A DNA stretch of 56,660 nucleotides from Adiantum capillus-veneris (GCA_014529385.2 JABFUD020000271.1:1-56660), one strand, 5' to 3'; shown: positions 1-12,753, counted from the stretch's first letter. Numbers and translations are program-made. Notes: a model not told the origin generated them from the letters alone.

Positions 1-416
1 GTAGTTGAACCTTTTTTCTTGAGCTTTTTGTATAATCTGTATGAGATTAGATTTACTTGAGCTCCAGAATCAAGAAATGCCGTCGATTCAGCTTGATTGC
101 TACCCACTTTGACTGCAATTATTGACTGCACTGCGTCTTCATCAAAATTCGTTAGTCGACTGGCATTGATTCGCAACAGTGATTCACATTGTTGTTGTTG
201 TTGTCGTAGAAGCCGTCTTTTTGCAATGCATTCTTTTGCTTCTGCTTGGGCTTCTTCCCGTACCCTCTGTTTTTCCTTCATCCGTTGTTTTTCTTGATGG
301 ATTTGTTGAAGCATATCCTGTGTTAGTGGTAAATGATATTTCTTTAATCGACACCCACTAATCCAATTTGGCATTTCTTCACCTGCTAATGTAGCAAGCT
401 TGACATCTCCACTTTG
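1..416 (-). pseudogene. A1 post-integrase region with second retropepsin, partial
   Basis: Reading on the minus strand after the integrase C-terminus there is a basic, Glu/Arg-rich helix of roughly 50 residues, a short Gln run, then a retropepsin start with the D-S-G-A catalytic signature at 63-71, followed by V-N-L-I-S and a Tyr/Lys-rich stretch that leaves the window. The same order occurs in copy 2 (36700-37224). This is separate from the protease between gag and RT at 13488-14000. A TAG/TAA-type break at 417-419 separates it from integrase in this copy. A retropepsin after integrase is not part of the usual gag-protease-RT-RNase H-integrase order of Ty3/gypsy elements. The domain call rests on the D-S-G motif here and on the fuller copy 2. 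Confidence 0.6.
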
Positions 417-1900
417 TTATAGGTCACTAATCACAAAGAGTCCCATCCCTCGCTTTTTAAGTTTCTTGGCATGTTGCTTCAAGGTATAAACAAGTACATA
501 ATCACCTGTTTTGAACTCTTTCGTGCGCACATGCTTGTCAAAAAACTCTTTTTGTCTTCTCTTTTTAGCATAGATTGAAGCTACAGCTCGTAAGCGAAGT
601 TCATCTGGCTTTTCAAGATCATCTATTCTTGAAGAGAGCTCATACCCTGTCCATTCTAAGTGTTTCACTACTCATAGAGTTGGAATTAAGAACTTTATGG
701 GTAATATAGCGTTTAGGCCAAACACCATGTTATACAGTGTCGTTCCTATTGATGTTTTGTAAGCTATCTTGTATGCCCATAGTGTTGAGTGTAGATGTTC
801 TGCTGATCCCAGTCTATTCTTGACTCTCATACAATTTTAGTGAGAACAGTGCATAGTGTTTTATTTGTGGCCTCAGCTTGCGCATTTGCCTGTGGATGAT
901 ATGGAGCAGATTTTCTATGTATGACCATGAATTCCTCTAGGAGATATTCAATGAATTCATTAAGAAAATGTGTTCCTCGGTCACTGACAATTTCTATTGG
1001 TAATCCGTATCGTACAAAGACATTTTCATATAGAAATTGTGCAGTGGTTATTGCGTATGCTTTTTGTGTTGCCTTGGCTTCCATCCATTTTGTGAGATAG
1101 TCCGTAGCCACAATGATATATTGGGTATGGGTGCGATATGCAGGGGGTGAAATAGGTCCCACAAAATCAATGCCCTATTTTGCAAATTCCCTTGCTCCCA
1201 TCATTGGCTGTAGTGGCATCTCATCTCTCTTTATCGGCACCTTGGTGCGTTGACATGCGTCACAACGCTTTACAAACTCCTCAGCATCCATATGCAATGT
1301 AGGCCACCATAATCCTACGTTAAGATAATTTTTGCCATCTTATTGCCTGGAAAATGGCCTCCACCTATACCTCCATGTGTGTGTTCTAGAATCAGCACGT
1401 ATTCACTTTCACTTGCACAGATTCTAAGTTGATTGTCCTTTCCTTGCTTATAGAGTTGGTTCCCAAATAAATTATAGTCGCGAGCCTCCAGCTCTATAGC
1501 CCTTGTCCGTGCTTTTGTTATGTTTTCAGGAAATGTCCTTGTTGTTAAGAAATCAAGGATATATTGACTCCATGCAGGTGCAATGTTTACCTGAAACAAT
1601 GTCGTGTGATCCACTGGTCGTTTGGCACTACATATAGTACAATTGTTAACATAAGCATGTGTGTCAGCATACATAGGGGCCAATAAACCCCTAATTGTTT
1701 CAGTCTCTGGTGTGTTTTCATTGTTGAACACTGAAATGCACAATCCAGGACATGTGCTTCTTCAAGATAACACTCGAATTCCTCTGGATTTATATATAAT
1801 CGTAGAATTTGGTCCGAGCCTAGGTGATACAGTCGTCCTGCAATCAACTGGAAGTTTTTTGTTTGTCACATTGTTTGTTGTTTGGATCTGTCTTCCTTGA
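417..1900 (-). pseudogene. A1 integrase, broken, with a duplicated zinc-binding region
   Basis: Integrase inserts the element cDNA into chromosomes. The catalytic core (827-1162) shows the DDE residues: Asp in the I-D-F-V-G-P segment just upstream, Asp in S-D-R-G-T-H-F, and Glu in Q-A-E-A-T-N-K. The C-terminal part (417-668) ends in a basic domain with G-D-Y-V-L-V-Y. Upstream, 1180-1500 encodes an H2C2 zinc-binding domain ending in C-D-A-C, and 1587-1900 encodes a second, related domain ending in C-T-I-C, so the zinc-binding region appears twice. Frameshifts lie near 1690 and 1315, and stops lie near 1180 and 825. No chromodomain was seen. Confidence 0.8.
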
Positions 1901-1963
1901 TATCAAATCTACCTCCAAAGGAAAGAATGCTAACAATTTCCTGAGACCATTTGGGTATCATTT

Positions 1964-3573
1964 CTATATTGAAAAGATACGCATTAGGTAGTCATCATCT
2001 ACTCCTTCAGGAGCTTCCCTGTTTTGTAGCCTTGAAAGATGATCCGCCCGTAGATGAGTTTTAACCTTTTTGACCACCACTGTGAAATCAAACTCTAACA
2101 ATATAATCAACCAGCGTACAATTCTCCCAGTATTGCATGGTTTATTTACCAGATATGAAAGAGCTTGATGATCTGTGAAGAACACAAATTTGTTTGCGAG
2201 CAAATAATGCCGAAATTTCTTTACAGCATAAATCATTCCTAACCCCTCTCTTTCAGTGGTTGTGTAGTTCTTCTCTGCACTATTTAACTGTTGGCTTGCA
2301 TAACAAACTGGAAAATCCATTGTTCCGTCTCCAGGTTGAGCCAGAATACTCCCGATTGCATATCCAGATGCATCAATGTGAACATGGAATATCTTTTCCC
2401 AATCTGGTGCTTTAAGTACCGATGTTGATACAAGGTTTTCCTTAAGCTTTTGGAATGAAGTTTCACACTCGCCAGTCCAGTCAAAACGGACTAACAAACG
2501 ATACAAAGGTTGTGCAATGACTACATACATATATATGAATCTTTGATAATATCCGCAGTGTCCCATGAAGGATTGCACTTGTTTCATGTTAGTAGGTCTG
2601 GGCAAGTCTAGTATGACTTTGATTTTGTCAAGGTCAGTGGTTATGCCATTTCTTGAGACAATATGTACTAAGATGCGGCCTTGTCTAACAATAAAAATGC
2701 ACTTTTCCGGGTTAAGACAGATTCGATATGTTTTGCACTTCTCAAATACCTTTTGTAAATGGTCAATATGTTCCTCTCGTAGAAGAGAGTGTACACAAAG
2801 ATCATCCATATATATTTCTAAGAATATTCTCAGGTATTCTTTGAACGCATGCATCATTAAACTCTGAAAGGTAGGCAAGGCATTAGTTAAGCCAAAAGGA
2901 ATAACTCTATACGCATATATTCCCCATTCTATAGCAAACGCTGTTTTGTGTTGATCCTCTATTGCAATTGCCAGCTGGTTATACCTGAAAACCCATCTAG
3001 AAAGGAATAAGCCCGTTTTCCGGCCACCCTCTCAAGTACATGCTCTCTGATTGGCAAGGGATAATTATTCCTTATGGTGGCTGCATTTACCTTTTTGAGG
3101 TTCACACACACTCACAACTTTCCGTTCTTTTTGGGGACAACCACAATGGGTGACACCCAATCTGTATGCTCGATTTTGTAGATGAATTCAACATCCATCA
3201 GCTTGTCAATTTCCTCTTTGATTCGTTTAGCAAATGTGTCATTTTATGTATAAGGATGCTGTTTGCTAGGTTTGGCATCTGATTTCAATGGTATTGTATG
3301 TTGGCATATCGATAGATCAACTCCTTTGAGGTCTTTGTAGGACCATGTACACACATCTTTATACTTCTTGAGGAAGTTTTATTCTTCTTCAGGCTCTAAA
3401 TGAGTTGCGATATAGATCGGCTGAGGCTTTTCACCTGGCTCAGCGAGGTCTATCCGTTTCGCATTTTCCGGCCCATTGTAAGATTCCTGGTTTGTTCTTT
3501 CCCTGACTGGTGGTGTCATTATGATTTTTCTGTCCTGGATGGTGAATTTTTGATAGTGTGATGGTACATTCAT
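1964..3573 (-). pseudogene. A1 reverse transcriptase-RNase H, broken
   Basis: The RT copies element RNA to DNA and RNase H removes the RNA strand. The open part (1964-2878, 304 residues) starts inside the RT palm and includes the Y-M-D-D active site, the thumb, and a gypsy-type RNase H with H-V-H-I-D-A-S, T-E-R-E, F-T-D-H-Q-A and A-D-H-L-S-R. The RT fingers and the first half of the palm (about 2880-3330) are recognisable in other frames but carry several stops and shifts. Residues 3379-3573 are the linker before RT. Copy 2 (42060-43330) keeps the same region open, which confirms the assignment. No archaeal-type second RNase H was found, unlike element B. Confidence 0.85.
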
Positions 3574-3739
3574 GTTTCCTTTTTCTTACTCCTCCTTAGC
3601 ATCACTTTCTCCCTCAGTAGTCCATACCTCTTGTAAAGACCATTTTAGTTCTTGGTATTTCTTTTTACTCTCCAATTTGGTCCACTCTGGGTCTTTCGTT
3701 TTTTCCTGTTTTGATTTTGATTCTGTTTTAGCTTTCCGT

Positions 3740-5036
3740 TGATCCGAGCCTATCACGAATTTTTGTTTACCATATTTTCTTGGTTTTCCTTGCTTCTAGA
3801 GGTTTACAATAAAAGAAAGAGTGAGAACAACCTCTTGGAAAAATTCAAAAAATGATTTGATGGGAATTTTTCCTTGACTACTTCACCGGAGGTGAAAGGG
3901 AGAACCTAGTGGTAAAGGGAAGGGAATATGTAAATGTGAAAGGAAAAGATATGATGTGTTTGTGGGGCCATGCACCCATGATTCAAGGGTCATGAGTGGC
4001 TCATATCATCATGGCTTTGGAGCCATATGATGATTCAAACAGATGGGACCCAGGTGGAAGACTTGGTAAAGGAAGGAAACAGACACATGATTTTGCTGGA
4101 TTTTTAAAAAATACTTCCACTCCGATCCAAGAGAAGTTGTCTCCATAAAAGTTGTAGCTGATGAGCTGGAGATTTTGACCATATTTTTAAATAATTTTTA
4201 CATCTACGGTTTAGGAGATATGGCCAAAATGGCGGACACCAATTTTTTCAACTATGGTGGAGACCACCCCCTCTACCTTTACACACACACCCTTCCTTTT
4301 CCACATTGAGTCCTTCTCTAAAAATAAGCCATTAGTCTTCTCACCTCCCCTCCCCTCCTTCCTCCTCTCTCTCAAGCTCAAAAAACCATCACAAATTCCT
4401 CTTCTAATCACCTCTCAAATCATGCTTAATCTTGTTGTAATTCATAAGTTCTCATTCAACCCCTTTCTATTATTACTAGATATGTATTGATTTTACGTAG
4501 ATTCTTTACATTTTAAAATAAGGAAGCTCTTGGACTCAAGCTATGGAGGAAGGAGTGAAGACAACACAAGTGATGATGGAGCCAATTAGTTGCAAATTGG
4601 TCAACAAATCACTTGGAAGGAGCTTCTTCATTGGTTGAATGTCCCTAATCAAGCTTCATTTGTACAAATTGCACTTGGATCTTAACCTCAATCCTAATCA
4701 CTCTCTTTCCTATATAAATAGCCCCCCCCCTTTGTAATTTCAAGTCTCCCTCAGCCCCATTGAGTCTTTGTATCACTCACCATGAGCCCATAAAGCTCAT
4801 TCATTCACTCTATTTTTGCACATTCTAGAGTGCAAATTGTTTTTATGCTAGTAACCTCCCCTCCTCTTACTTATGTTAATTAAGAGAAATCTTTTATGTG
4901 TGTGTGAGGGTGCTTGATGTGATTTTGGCTAATTCTTGAGTTGTTGTTTAGTAATCTACATGCTATTTGTGTTGGAGTGCTTGAAGTTATCCATTCCTTG
5001 TACACACACTAAGGTTAATGCTTCATTCATAGTGAT

Positions 5037-5095
<59 letters not shown>

Positions 5096-5210
5096 TGTAG
5101 CGGTCCTAGTCCACGCTTCCAAGACTAGGTGGTGCCCTCATCTCATTTCCCTTGTGGCGCAATGGAGTTTGTTTTGGTGTAGAGGTTGCCATTCCAAATT
5201 TCCTTCGTCA
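3740..5210 (+). repeat. Element B 5' LTR (1471 bp)
   Basis: Begins TG and ends CA, and matches 11449-12950 over its whole length. A TATA-like box, TATATAAATA, lies at 4711-4720, so transcription probably starts shortly after it. A (CT)n tract occupies 5041-5092. No host gene is seen in this stretch; short open frames on either strand are chance. Confidence 0.93.
5041..5092. repeat. (CT)n microsatellite in B 5' LTR
   Basis: Uninterrupted CT dinucleotides near the end of the LTR. The matching tract of the 3' LTR is longer and has interruptions (12744-12830), so length differs between LTRs by slippage rather than by substitution. Confidence 0.95.
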
Positions 5211-6214
5211 TAAATTGGTGCCCCCACGGAGGAGTTCTCAAGCAGCGCTCTGTCAATCCTATGAAGGAAGATCCATCAAATTCTCCGAGACTTCCACTAT
5301 GGTCTCCCCAAGAATGTCGAGAAAAGAAGCGTCTTTATCGACAAACGGCACGTATGCGGGTAAAGAGAGTTAACTACATACACCGTTCTTTGCTTCAAGG
5401 AAAATCTTGTAGTCATCAAGTCCCTAGGTCAAAGCATTGTGTTGAGTGCTTTGTGGCTAGTGTTAAGACACTTCCTTTGAAGCCTCGAATTCAGGTGGTG
5501 AAAGCACTCTCAAACTCGGGTATTAACAAGTTTTTGGAGGGGGAGCTACACATCAATGGGTGAGGTATTGGCAAGAGGCTACATATGGTGATGCACTCCA
5601 ACTACTACTAGCAAGAAGGCTCAAGGTAGTTGAGAGGGTAGCCATTGAACCCTATGAACTCTACAAAGCTGAAGATGGTCACACCAAAGCTAGGCTAATC
5701 ACTTGTGAGCAAATTCTTCGCATCTCTCAAATGGTGGGATCCAAGAGAGCTCAACTTCAATGAAGTGCTTCATGGAAGTTTGTATTTAATGCACCAATGA
5801 ATAATCCCATTTTCTACAACTTTCAATCAGTTCAGAATATTAGGGTGAATGTGCGCATTGATAGAAAGATTTTTTTCCAACAAAGATTGGTCTTCTATTT
5901 TGGAGCTGAGAGGTTGAGAGAGATATTGTTGTCCCCTGACCCTATAATATTTCCTATTTTGGAGTATAATGTATCTTTTGATGTTCACATCTTCATCTTT
6001 CTTTAAGCATACTCCATGAATCATAGGGATTTATATGGACCTTTCCAACCTCTTGCTACACAAACTGTGCATATAATAGCTAGCACAAAGCTTAGGTTCC
6101 AAAACATCATAAGGAAATTACTAGGCCCTCGTTGTCGAGCTGAGATTAATGCATCTATCAATCAATTTATTCTACCCTTAATAAGATATGATTTGGGCCT
6201 AGACGTTTTCATCT
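5211..6214 (+). other. Element B leader with short decayed reading frames
   Basis: About 1 kb between the primer site and gag. It holds four short open stretches in the plus sense (5186-5563, 5560-5763, 5797-6006 and 6016-6228). None resembles a known domain. The last two encode peptides of 69 and 70 residues that look related to each other (both start M-N, both end with D-V followed by F-I-F and Leu), suggesting a decayed internal duplication. They could be remnants of an extra ORF or of the gag N-terminus. Only the open frames and the similarity are visible. Confidence 0.4.
5216..5230 (+). other. Element B primer binding site
   Basis: TGGTGCCCCCACGG starts five bases after the LTR end. It begins TGG as expected for pairing with a tRNA CCA end. 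I could not assign the tRNA. Element G has a similar site at 25691, which links the two families. Confidence 0.6.
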
Positions 6215-9200
6215 TTGTGCTGTATTGAGAGGAAGGCAACCCATTTTATGATGGCTTTCCCTAATTTTTTTGGGTGTAGTAGGGAAAATACTGGGGATTT
6301 TTTGGATAACTTGGAGATGGCTTTCCTTGTCTCTAGGAGGGATGACGAAGCATTGAAATTGAGAGCTTTTCCTTTGGTGCTCAAAGAAGAAGCTAGGGTA
6401 TGGTTCCAGGCTCTAGATCCAACCCAAAGAGCTGATTGGGAGGGATTGAAGGCGGCTTTCCTATGAAGATTTCAATGAGCCAATTTGGCAGAAGAACTAT
6501 GGCAACGGCTTCTGGCCCTTCATCAAGTTGACCCTCATGGTTATGCAACCTATGAGGAAGGTTTTCTGAAACTTTGGGGGCAATGGTCAGACTCACTAAA
6601 CCCTGATGAGCGAGCTCCCAATTGCCTCCAAAAGGATCGATTTATCTCAGGTTTGTACCCCTTGCTAAGGGAGAAGGTAAAGAGAAAATTTCCAAATACT
6701 TTTGAAGATGCCTTAAGAATTGCTAGGAAAAAGAATAGAAAGATTCTCTATCAAGCCCAAGCTGGCCAGCTAGCTTTGGGAGGCAATATCACAACTATGG
6801 AAGCTTCTCACGTACCTCCAAATGTGACTAATGCACCAGACCTCAATAGAGGTCAACAAGAAGATATGCTCCAACAAATAAACAATCTCACAACCCAGCT
6901 AGAGCGTTTGAGAGTAAATCTTGTTCAGGGTGCAAGAAGGCCTATTGAGGGGAATGGTGGGAATTGGCCACCAATGCGACGTCAAGCAAGGGAAATGTTG
7001 TGTTACAATTGTGGCAAAAATGGCCACGGCATGTATAATTGCTCTCATCCCAGAAGATATGACTACCCTGTCAGAGGTCCTCGACAACAAGTAAGTCCTC
7101 CCCGTGCTAGAGCTCAAGCACAAGAGCAACCGCAACCTCAAATTTTGCAGCCACCTCGTGCTCAAGCTCAAGCCCCTGCTACTCAACCAAATGTGAGCAT
7201 CATAAGGATGGAGGAGGTCCTCAAGGGCAGAAGCAACCAGGAAGAAATAGCTAAAGGGAAGATGAAGATAGATGAAGCGGCTACAATGCCTATCAAACGT
7301 GTGCGTGTCCAAGATGAAGTAGGTAAAGAAACAAGCAAGGATGCAAGCAATGAAGCAAGTACATCTCGGGCAACTAAAGATGAAGCCAAGAAGAGAAAGA
7401 CCCGTACTAGGTCTCAAATTGACATCTCTGATTTCCCTATGGGATCTCGGACACAACCTTATGACTTGACAGCTGATGTGAGTTCTCAAGGACCAAAGAT
7501 TACTTGGCCACAACTACTTCATATCTCCCCAAAGCTTCGACGACAATGGTCAAAAATGGTGAGCACGAGGGCAAAGCGAAGTAAGCTAGTAAGTGTAATC
7601 AAAGCATATGGTCTCAAGGATATAGTGCCTTTGGTGGAGGCTCAAATCAAGGGACAACGGATTCCAAAAACTTACATTGACAGTGGAGCAGAGGTTTGTG
7701 TCATGACAGAAAAGCTAATGCATCAATTGGGTTTAGAGGTAATGGAATCATCAAACTTTAGGGCAAAAATGGCCAATAATGTCTCTGTCACTTGTGTGGG
7801 TGTAGTGAAAGCTTTGAGAGTTTCTGTTTTTGGAATCACTACAGAGGTTGATGCTTATGTGATGCCAGTAAAGGGAGAAGGATACCCCCTTATTTTAGGA
7901 CGACCTTGGCTCATGGGTATAGGAGCTAGGCAAGATTGGGCAACAGGAGACTTGGAGTTGAGGCCTCGCATGGGTGGCCATAGTCGGAAGGTGGTTTATA
8001 ACCTAAAGAATGGGCGACAAGAGAACCTTGAACTAGAGACGTCAGCTGATGAGTGGAGCTCAAGTGGATGCTCCTCATCCATGGACGAGGAAGAGAGTTC
8101 AAGTGAAGAGAGTGATAGCACTCTCGAAGTCATGGGCGTCACCATAAAGGAAACTACCTCATCAGAAGACAACCCAAGGATCCAAATGGAGAATGTGTGG
8201 GATGCCAGCCTAGAGAAGATGTTATCCAAGGATATAAAGGAAGAAGAAAAGGAGGGTTATGTAAATGTTCTCAAGAAGCATGCATCATTGTTTATTTTTG
8301 ATTACACTCACATTATAGGTGTCACTGCAGTGAAGCATCATATCCATCTAAAAGAAGGGAGCAAGCCAGTAGTACAAAAACTAAGAAGATTAGGAGTTGT
8401 GCAACAAAATGCACTGTTGTCCGAGGTGAAGAGAATCTTAAAAGAAGGATTCATATACCCAGTAGAAGATTCAAAATGCGTCTCCCCAGTAGTGGTGAGG
8501 CCAAAGAAGAATGGTAAATGGCCAGTGTGCGTGGATTACAAGCCACTAAATGCTGCAACAAAGAGGGACCACTTCCCTCTCCCATTTCAAGATGAGATTC
8601 TAAATGAAGTAGCAGGCCATGAGCGATACACAGTGTGTGATGGCTACTCCGGCTACTTTCAAATACGCATTGCAGAGGAGGACCAGAAAAAGACTACTTT
8701 CATCACACCATGGGGCTATTTTGTATTTCGAGTCATGCCTTTTGGTCTCACCAACGCTCCAACCACCTTTCAACGATTCATGAACATGGTCTTCCAACCT
8801 TACTTTGGTAAGTCCATAAGGGTTTTCATAGATGACTTTTGTATTTACAGCTCCAAAAGTATGCATCTCGGCAAGATTGATGAAGGATTTACTCGTTTAG
8901 CTAAGCTGGGTGGACAACTAAACAAGTACAAATGTCACATTGGGGAAAGCAAGGTTACACTATTGGGGCATGTAGTGTCCATTGATGGAATCGAGGTAGA
9001 TCCTGAAAAGATAGAAACATTGCTAAATCTACCTTCCCCAACTTCCATCAAACAATTAATCTCTTTCTTGCAAAAGCTAAGATATTTGAGTAGATTCATA
9101 CATTTACTCTCCCAAGTGATATTTCCTCTACAACAGTTGACTCGTCAAGAGACGCTTGTTTGGAGTGAAGAAAGTGATGGGCATTTTAGAGAGATAAAAA

Positions 9201-9832
9201 AAATGTTGGGGTCACTCCTTGTAATCCTCCAACCTTGTTGGGAAGAAACATTCTTTGTAAACCCTAGTGTGGGAGAAGAGGCCATTGGTGCTGCCCTCCT
9301 ACAAAAAGATCCAAAAACATTCTTTATGAGGCCTGTGTATTTTTCTAGCTACCTCATGGAAAACACAGAGAAGGCCTACACCTTGATGGAACAGCTAGTG
9401 TTAACTCTCATGTTTGCGGTAACCAAATTTCGGCCATACTTGCTGCCGAAGAGGTTTCTAATTATCATTGTGGAGGATATGTTTCCCTATGCACTACAAC
9501 ATATGGAAATCTCTGACAAAATAGCAAAGTGGGTGGTGCGACTTCAAGAGTTTGATTATACAATACAAGTTGAAAGAACAACTCGAGCATGCTTAGCTGA
9601 CATTTTAACAAACAAGTGCTATGAAAAAGTTTTCCATTTGAAGAGAAAGGAACTTCCACCACCTCCAGCTCTAGAGGCTCTGGTCAATGCTTATAGCCTC
9701 TACTTTGATGGAGCATACAACAGAACCAAGGATAAGGCAGCTGCAGGCATCATGGTCTTATCTCCATTGGGAGAGAGGATCCATGGTGAAGGGATCACTC
9801 TAGAAGATATCCACTCCAACAATGAAGCATAA
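6215..9832 (+). pseudogene. Element B gag-protease-RT-RNase H polyprotein with in-frame stops
   Basis: One frame; stops at 6464-6466 and 6476-6478 in gag, then open from 6485 to 9832 (1115 residues). From the start at 6485: the rest of the gag capsid domain, one CCHC knuckle (C-Y-N-C...H...C, residues 173-186), a Pro/Gln-rich and a basic stretch, retropepsin with Y-I-D-S-G-A-E (397-403) and L-G-R-P-W, RT with F-I-D-D near residue 781, and a gypsy-type RNase H whose first catalytic Asp position reads V-N-P-S, so it is probably inactive. This loss is typical of Tat elements, which carry a second RNase H. The frame stops at a TAA inside that second domain. Most stops could arise by single C-to-T or G-to-A changes. 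Confidence 0.9.
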
Positions 9833-10140
9833 TATCAAGCTCTAATTCATGGCCTTTGTTGGTGCCTGGATAATTCAATTAAGAGATTAAATTCTTTTGG
9901 TGACTCCATGCTTTTGGTAAGGCAAATGCAAGGTACATGGGCTTGCAAAAATGCCAGTCTCTCTACTAAAATGAGAGAAGCCAAAGCTCTTATGAGGAGA
10001 TTTAGGGAGGCACAAGTACATCATGTGCCAAGAGACCAGAACAAGGACGCAGACCACCTAGCATCATCGAAGTTAAATGAGTCAATAGTGGGAGCAGTGG
10101 CCATCAAACTTCCACTTCAGCAAGGCAAGGAGGACTTAGA
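9690..10140 (+). pseudogene. Element B archaeal-type RNase H, interrupted by a stop
   Basis: Starts in the end of the previous open stretch with Y-F-D-G-A and continues past the stop at 9830-9832. Further signatures are N-N-E-A (the catalytic Glu position falls on or next to the stop), F-G-D-S-M-L-L-V, Q-G-T-W, and V-P-R-D-Q-N-K-D-A-D-H-L-A. This second RNase H, acquired by the Tat/Ogre group, replaces the decayed gypsy-type domain. Frame is kept on both sides of the stop. Confidence 0.85.
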
Positions 10141-11407
10141 AGATATTATGCACATTCTGGAGCAAGGAGAGGCTGCTAAACACTTGAATGTAGGGGAAAG
10201 GCGATGGTTAGCTAGGAAGGCTACCAGGTATCGCATAGTAAATGATAACTTGTATTGTCTTGGTAAGGATGGTGTGCTTAGGAGAGTGCCTTTGAAGAGT
10301 GAAATTGAAGAGATTTTAAAATCTTGTCACGATGATATGTGCGGAGGACACTTTGCACACGACATCACTAGTAGAAAGGTTCTACAAGCTGGGTTTACTT
10401 GGCCAAGTCTTCATCGTGATGTCAAATACTGGTGTCAAACATGTGATGAATGTTAGAAAGCAGGACCACGACGGCTCATAGCTGAACCTCAGAACCCAAT
10501 AAAGGTATATGGGCCCTTTGAGAAGTGGGGAATTGATGCCATAGGGCCTCTACCATGCACTCAGTCAGGTAAAGAGTACAACATCATGGGAGTAGACTAC
10601 ATGACTAGATGGGCTGAGGCTATGATGACCAATAGAATTACTGCTAAGGATGTGAGTCAGTTCATCTTTGACCACATCTGTTGCCGGTTTGGCACCCCTC
10701 TTGAAATACTATCTGATAGAGGACCAGGGTTTAGAGCAGACTTGGTAGGAGAACTCATGCAGAAGCTAAATATTCAGCATCAACACTCTACTCCTTACTA
10801 CCCTCAGTGCAATGGCTTGGTGGAAAAGGTTAATGGAATCATTTGCAAAATTCTCACCAAACAGGTACATGCCAGGCGTCAAGATTGGGACAAACACCTG
10901 AATGGAGCTCTATGGGCCTATAGAACCTCCTTCAAAACCACATTAGGGTACACACCCTTTCATTTGGTTTATGGAAAGGAGGCGCTTTTGCCCATTGAAG
11001 TGAAGTTAACAAGTCTTTGAATATTGGGTAGCCAGGTAGGATCTCAAAAGGAGAAAGTACATCAAAGGATCATGGATCTAGAGAGGCTGCAATTGGATCG
11101 TGAAGAAGCCATCAACCACTATTCTCAAGAGGCAGAGAAGCGCAGACAAAAGTTCAACAAAAAGCTAGCATCCAAAGACATCAAAAAGGGATCTTTGGTG
11201 CTTCGATATGACAATCGCTTCGACACTCGTAAGGATGGAAAGTTTCTTTTTCGATGGGAAGGCCCGTTCTTGGTCACCAAAAAGTTCAAAAATGGCTCTT
11301 ACAGACTTCAAGACATTGATGGTAAACTGCACAAGACCAGGACAAATGGATGGCGTCTAAATCCTTATCACATCAGGATAAGGTCAACCCAAGATCAAAG
11401 AAAGTAG
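10141..11407 (+). pseudogene. Element B integrase with in-frame stops
   Basis: The zinc-binding domain has H...H (around 10328-10352) and C-Q-T-C-D-E-C, followed by a TAG at 10454-10456. The core shows I-D-A-I-G-P, L-S-D-R-G-P-G-F and N-G-L-V-E-K-V-N-G, giving the DDE residues. A TGA at 11018-11020 separates the core from the C-terminal domain (11024-11407), which contains a GPF-type module (W-E-G-P-F-L-V) as in many gypsy integrases. All pieces stay in the same frame as gag. No chromodomain is present. Confidence 0.88.
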
Positions 11408-11433
11408 GCTAGAGGCATAAATACCCCTAGCCT

Positions 11434-11447
11434 GGTTTGGGGGGGCT
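11434..11447 (+). other. Element B polypurine tract
   Basis: GGTTTGGGGGGGCT lies immediately before the 3' LTR start at 11449 and is the expected primer for second-strand synthesis. Seen directly; the role is family knowledge. Confidence 0.8.
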
Positions 11448-11448
11448 A

Positions 11449-12753
11449 TGATCCGAGCCTATCACAAATTTTTGTTTACTATATTTTGTTGGTTTTCCTT
11501 GCTTCTAGAGGTTTACAATAAAAGAAAGAGTGAGAACAACCTCTTGGAAAAATTCAGAAAATGATTTGATGGGAATTTTTCCTTGACTACTTCACCGGAG
11601 GTGAAAGGGAGAACCTAGTGGTAAAGGGAAGGGAATATGTAAATGTGAAAGGAAAAGATATGATGTGTTTGTGGGGCCATGCACCCATGATTCAAGGGTC
11701 ATGAGTGGCTCATATCATCATGGCTTTGGAGCCATATGATGATTCAAACAGATGGGACCCAGGTGGAAGACTTGGTAAAGGAAGGAAACAGACACATGAT
11801 TTTGCTGGATTTTTAAAAAATACTTCCACTCCGATCCAAGAGAAGTTGTCTCCATAAAAGTTGTAGCTGATGAGCTGGAGATTTTGACCATATTTTTTTA
11901 ATAATTTTTGCATCTACGGTCTAGGAGATATGGTCAAAATGGCGGACGCCAGTTTTTTCAACTATGGTGGAGACCACCCCCTCTACCTTTACACACACAC
12001 CCTTCCTTTTCCACATTGAGTCCTTCTCTAAAAATAAGCCATTAGTCTTCTCACCCTCCCCTCCTTCCTCCTCTCTCTCAAGCTCAAAAAACCATCACAA
12101 ATTCCTCTTCTAATCACCTCTCAAATCATGCTTAATCTTGTTGTAATTCATAAGTTCTCATTCAACCCCTTTCTATTATTACTAGATATGTATTGATTTT
12201 ACGTAGATTCTTTACATTTTAAAATAAGGAAGCTCTTGGACTCAAGCTATGGAGGAAGGAGTGAAGACAACACAAGTGATGATGGAGCCAATTAGTTGCA
12301 AATTGGTCAACAAATCACTTGGAAGGAGCTTATTCATTGGTTGAATGTCCCTAATCAAGCTTCATTTGTACAAATTGCACTTGGATCTTAACCTCACTCC
12401 TAATCACTCTCTTTCCTGTATAAAGAGGCCCCTCCCTTTGTAATTTCAAATCTCCCTCAGCCCCATTGAGTCTTTGTATCACTCATCATGAGCCCATAAA
12501 GCTCATTCATTCACTCTATTCTTGTACATTCTAGAGTGCAAATTGTTTTATGCTAGTAACCTCCCCTCCTCTTACTTATGTTAATTAAGAGAAATCTTTT
12601 ATGTGTGTGTGAGGGTGCTTGATGTGATTTTGGCTAATTCTTGAGTTGTTGTTTAGTAATCTACATGCTATTTATGTTGGGAGTGCTTGAAGTTATCCAT
12701 TCCTTGTACACACACTAAGGCTAATGCTTCATTCATAGTGATAGCTCTCTCTG

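Noticed and set aside
6899-7513. Minus-strand 204-codon open frame inside element B gag
   Set aside because: Antisense shadow of the gag-protease frame with no recognisable domain.
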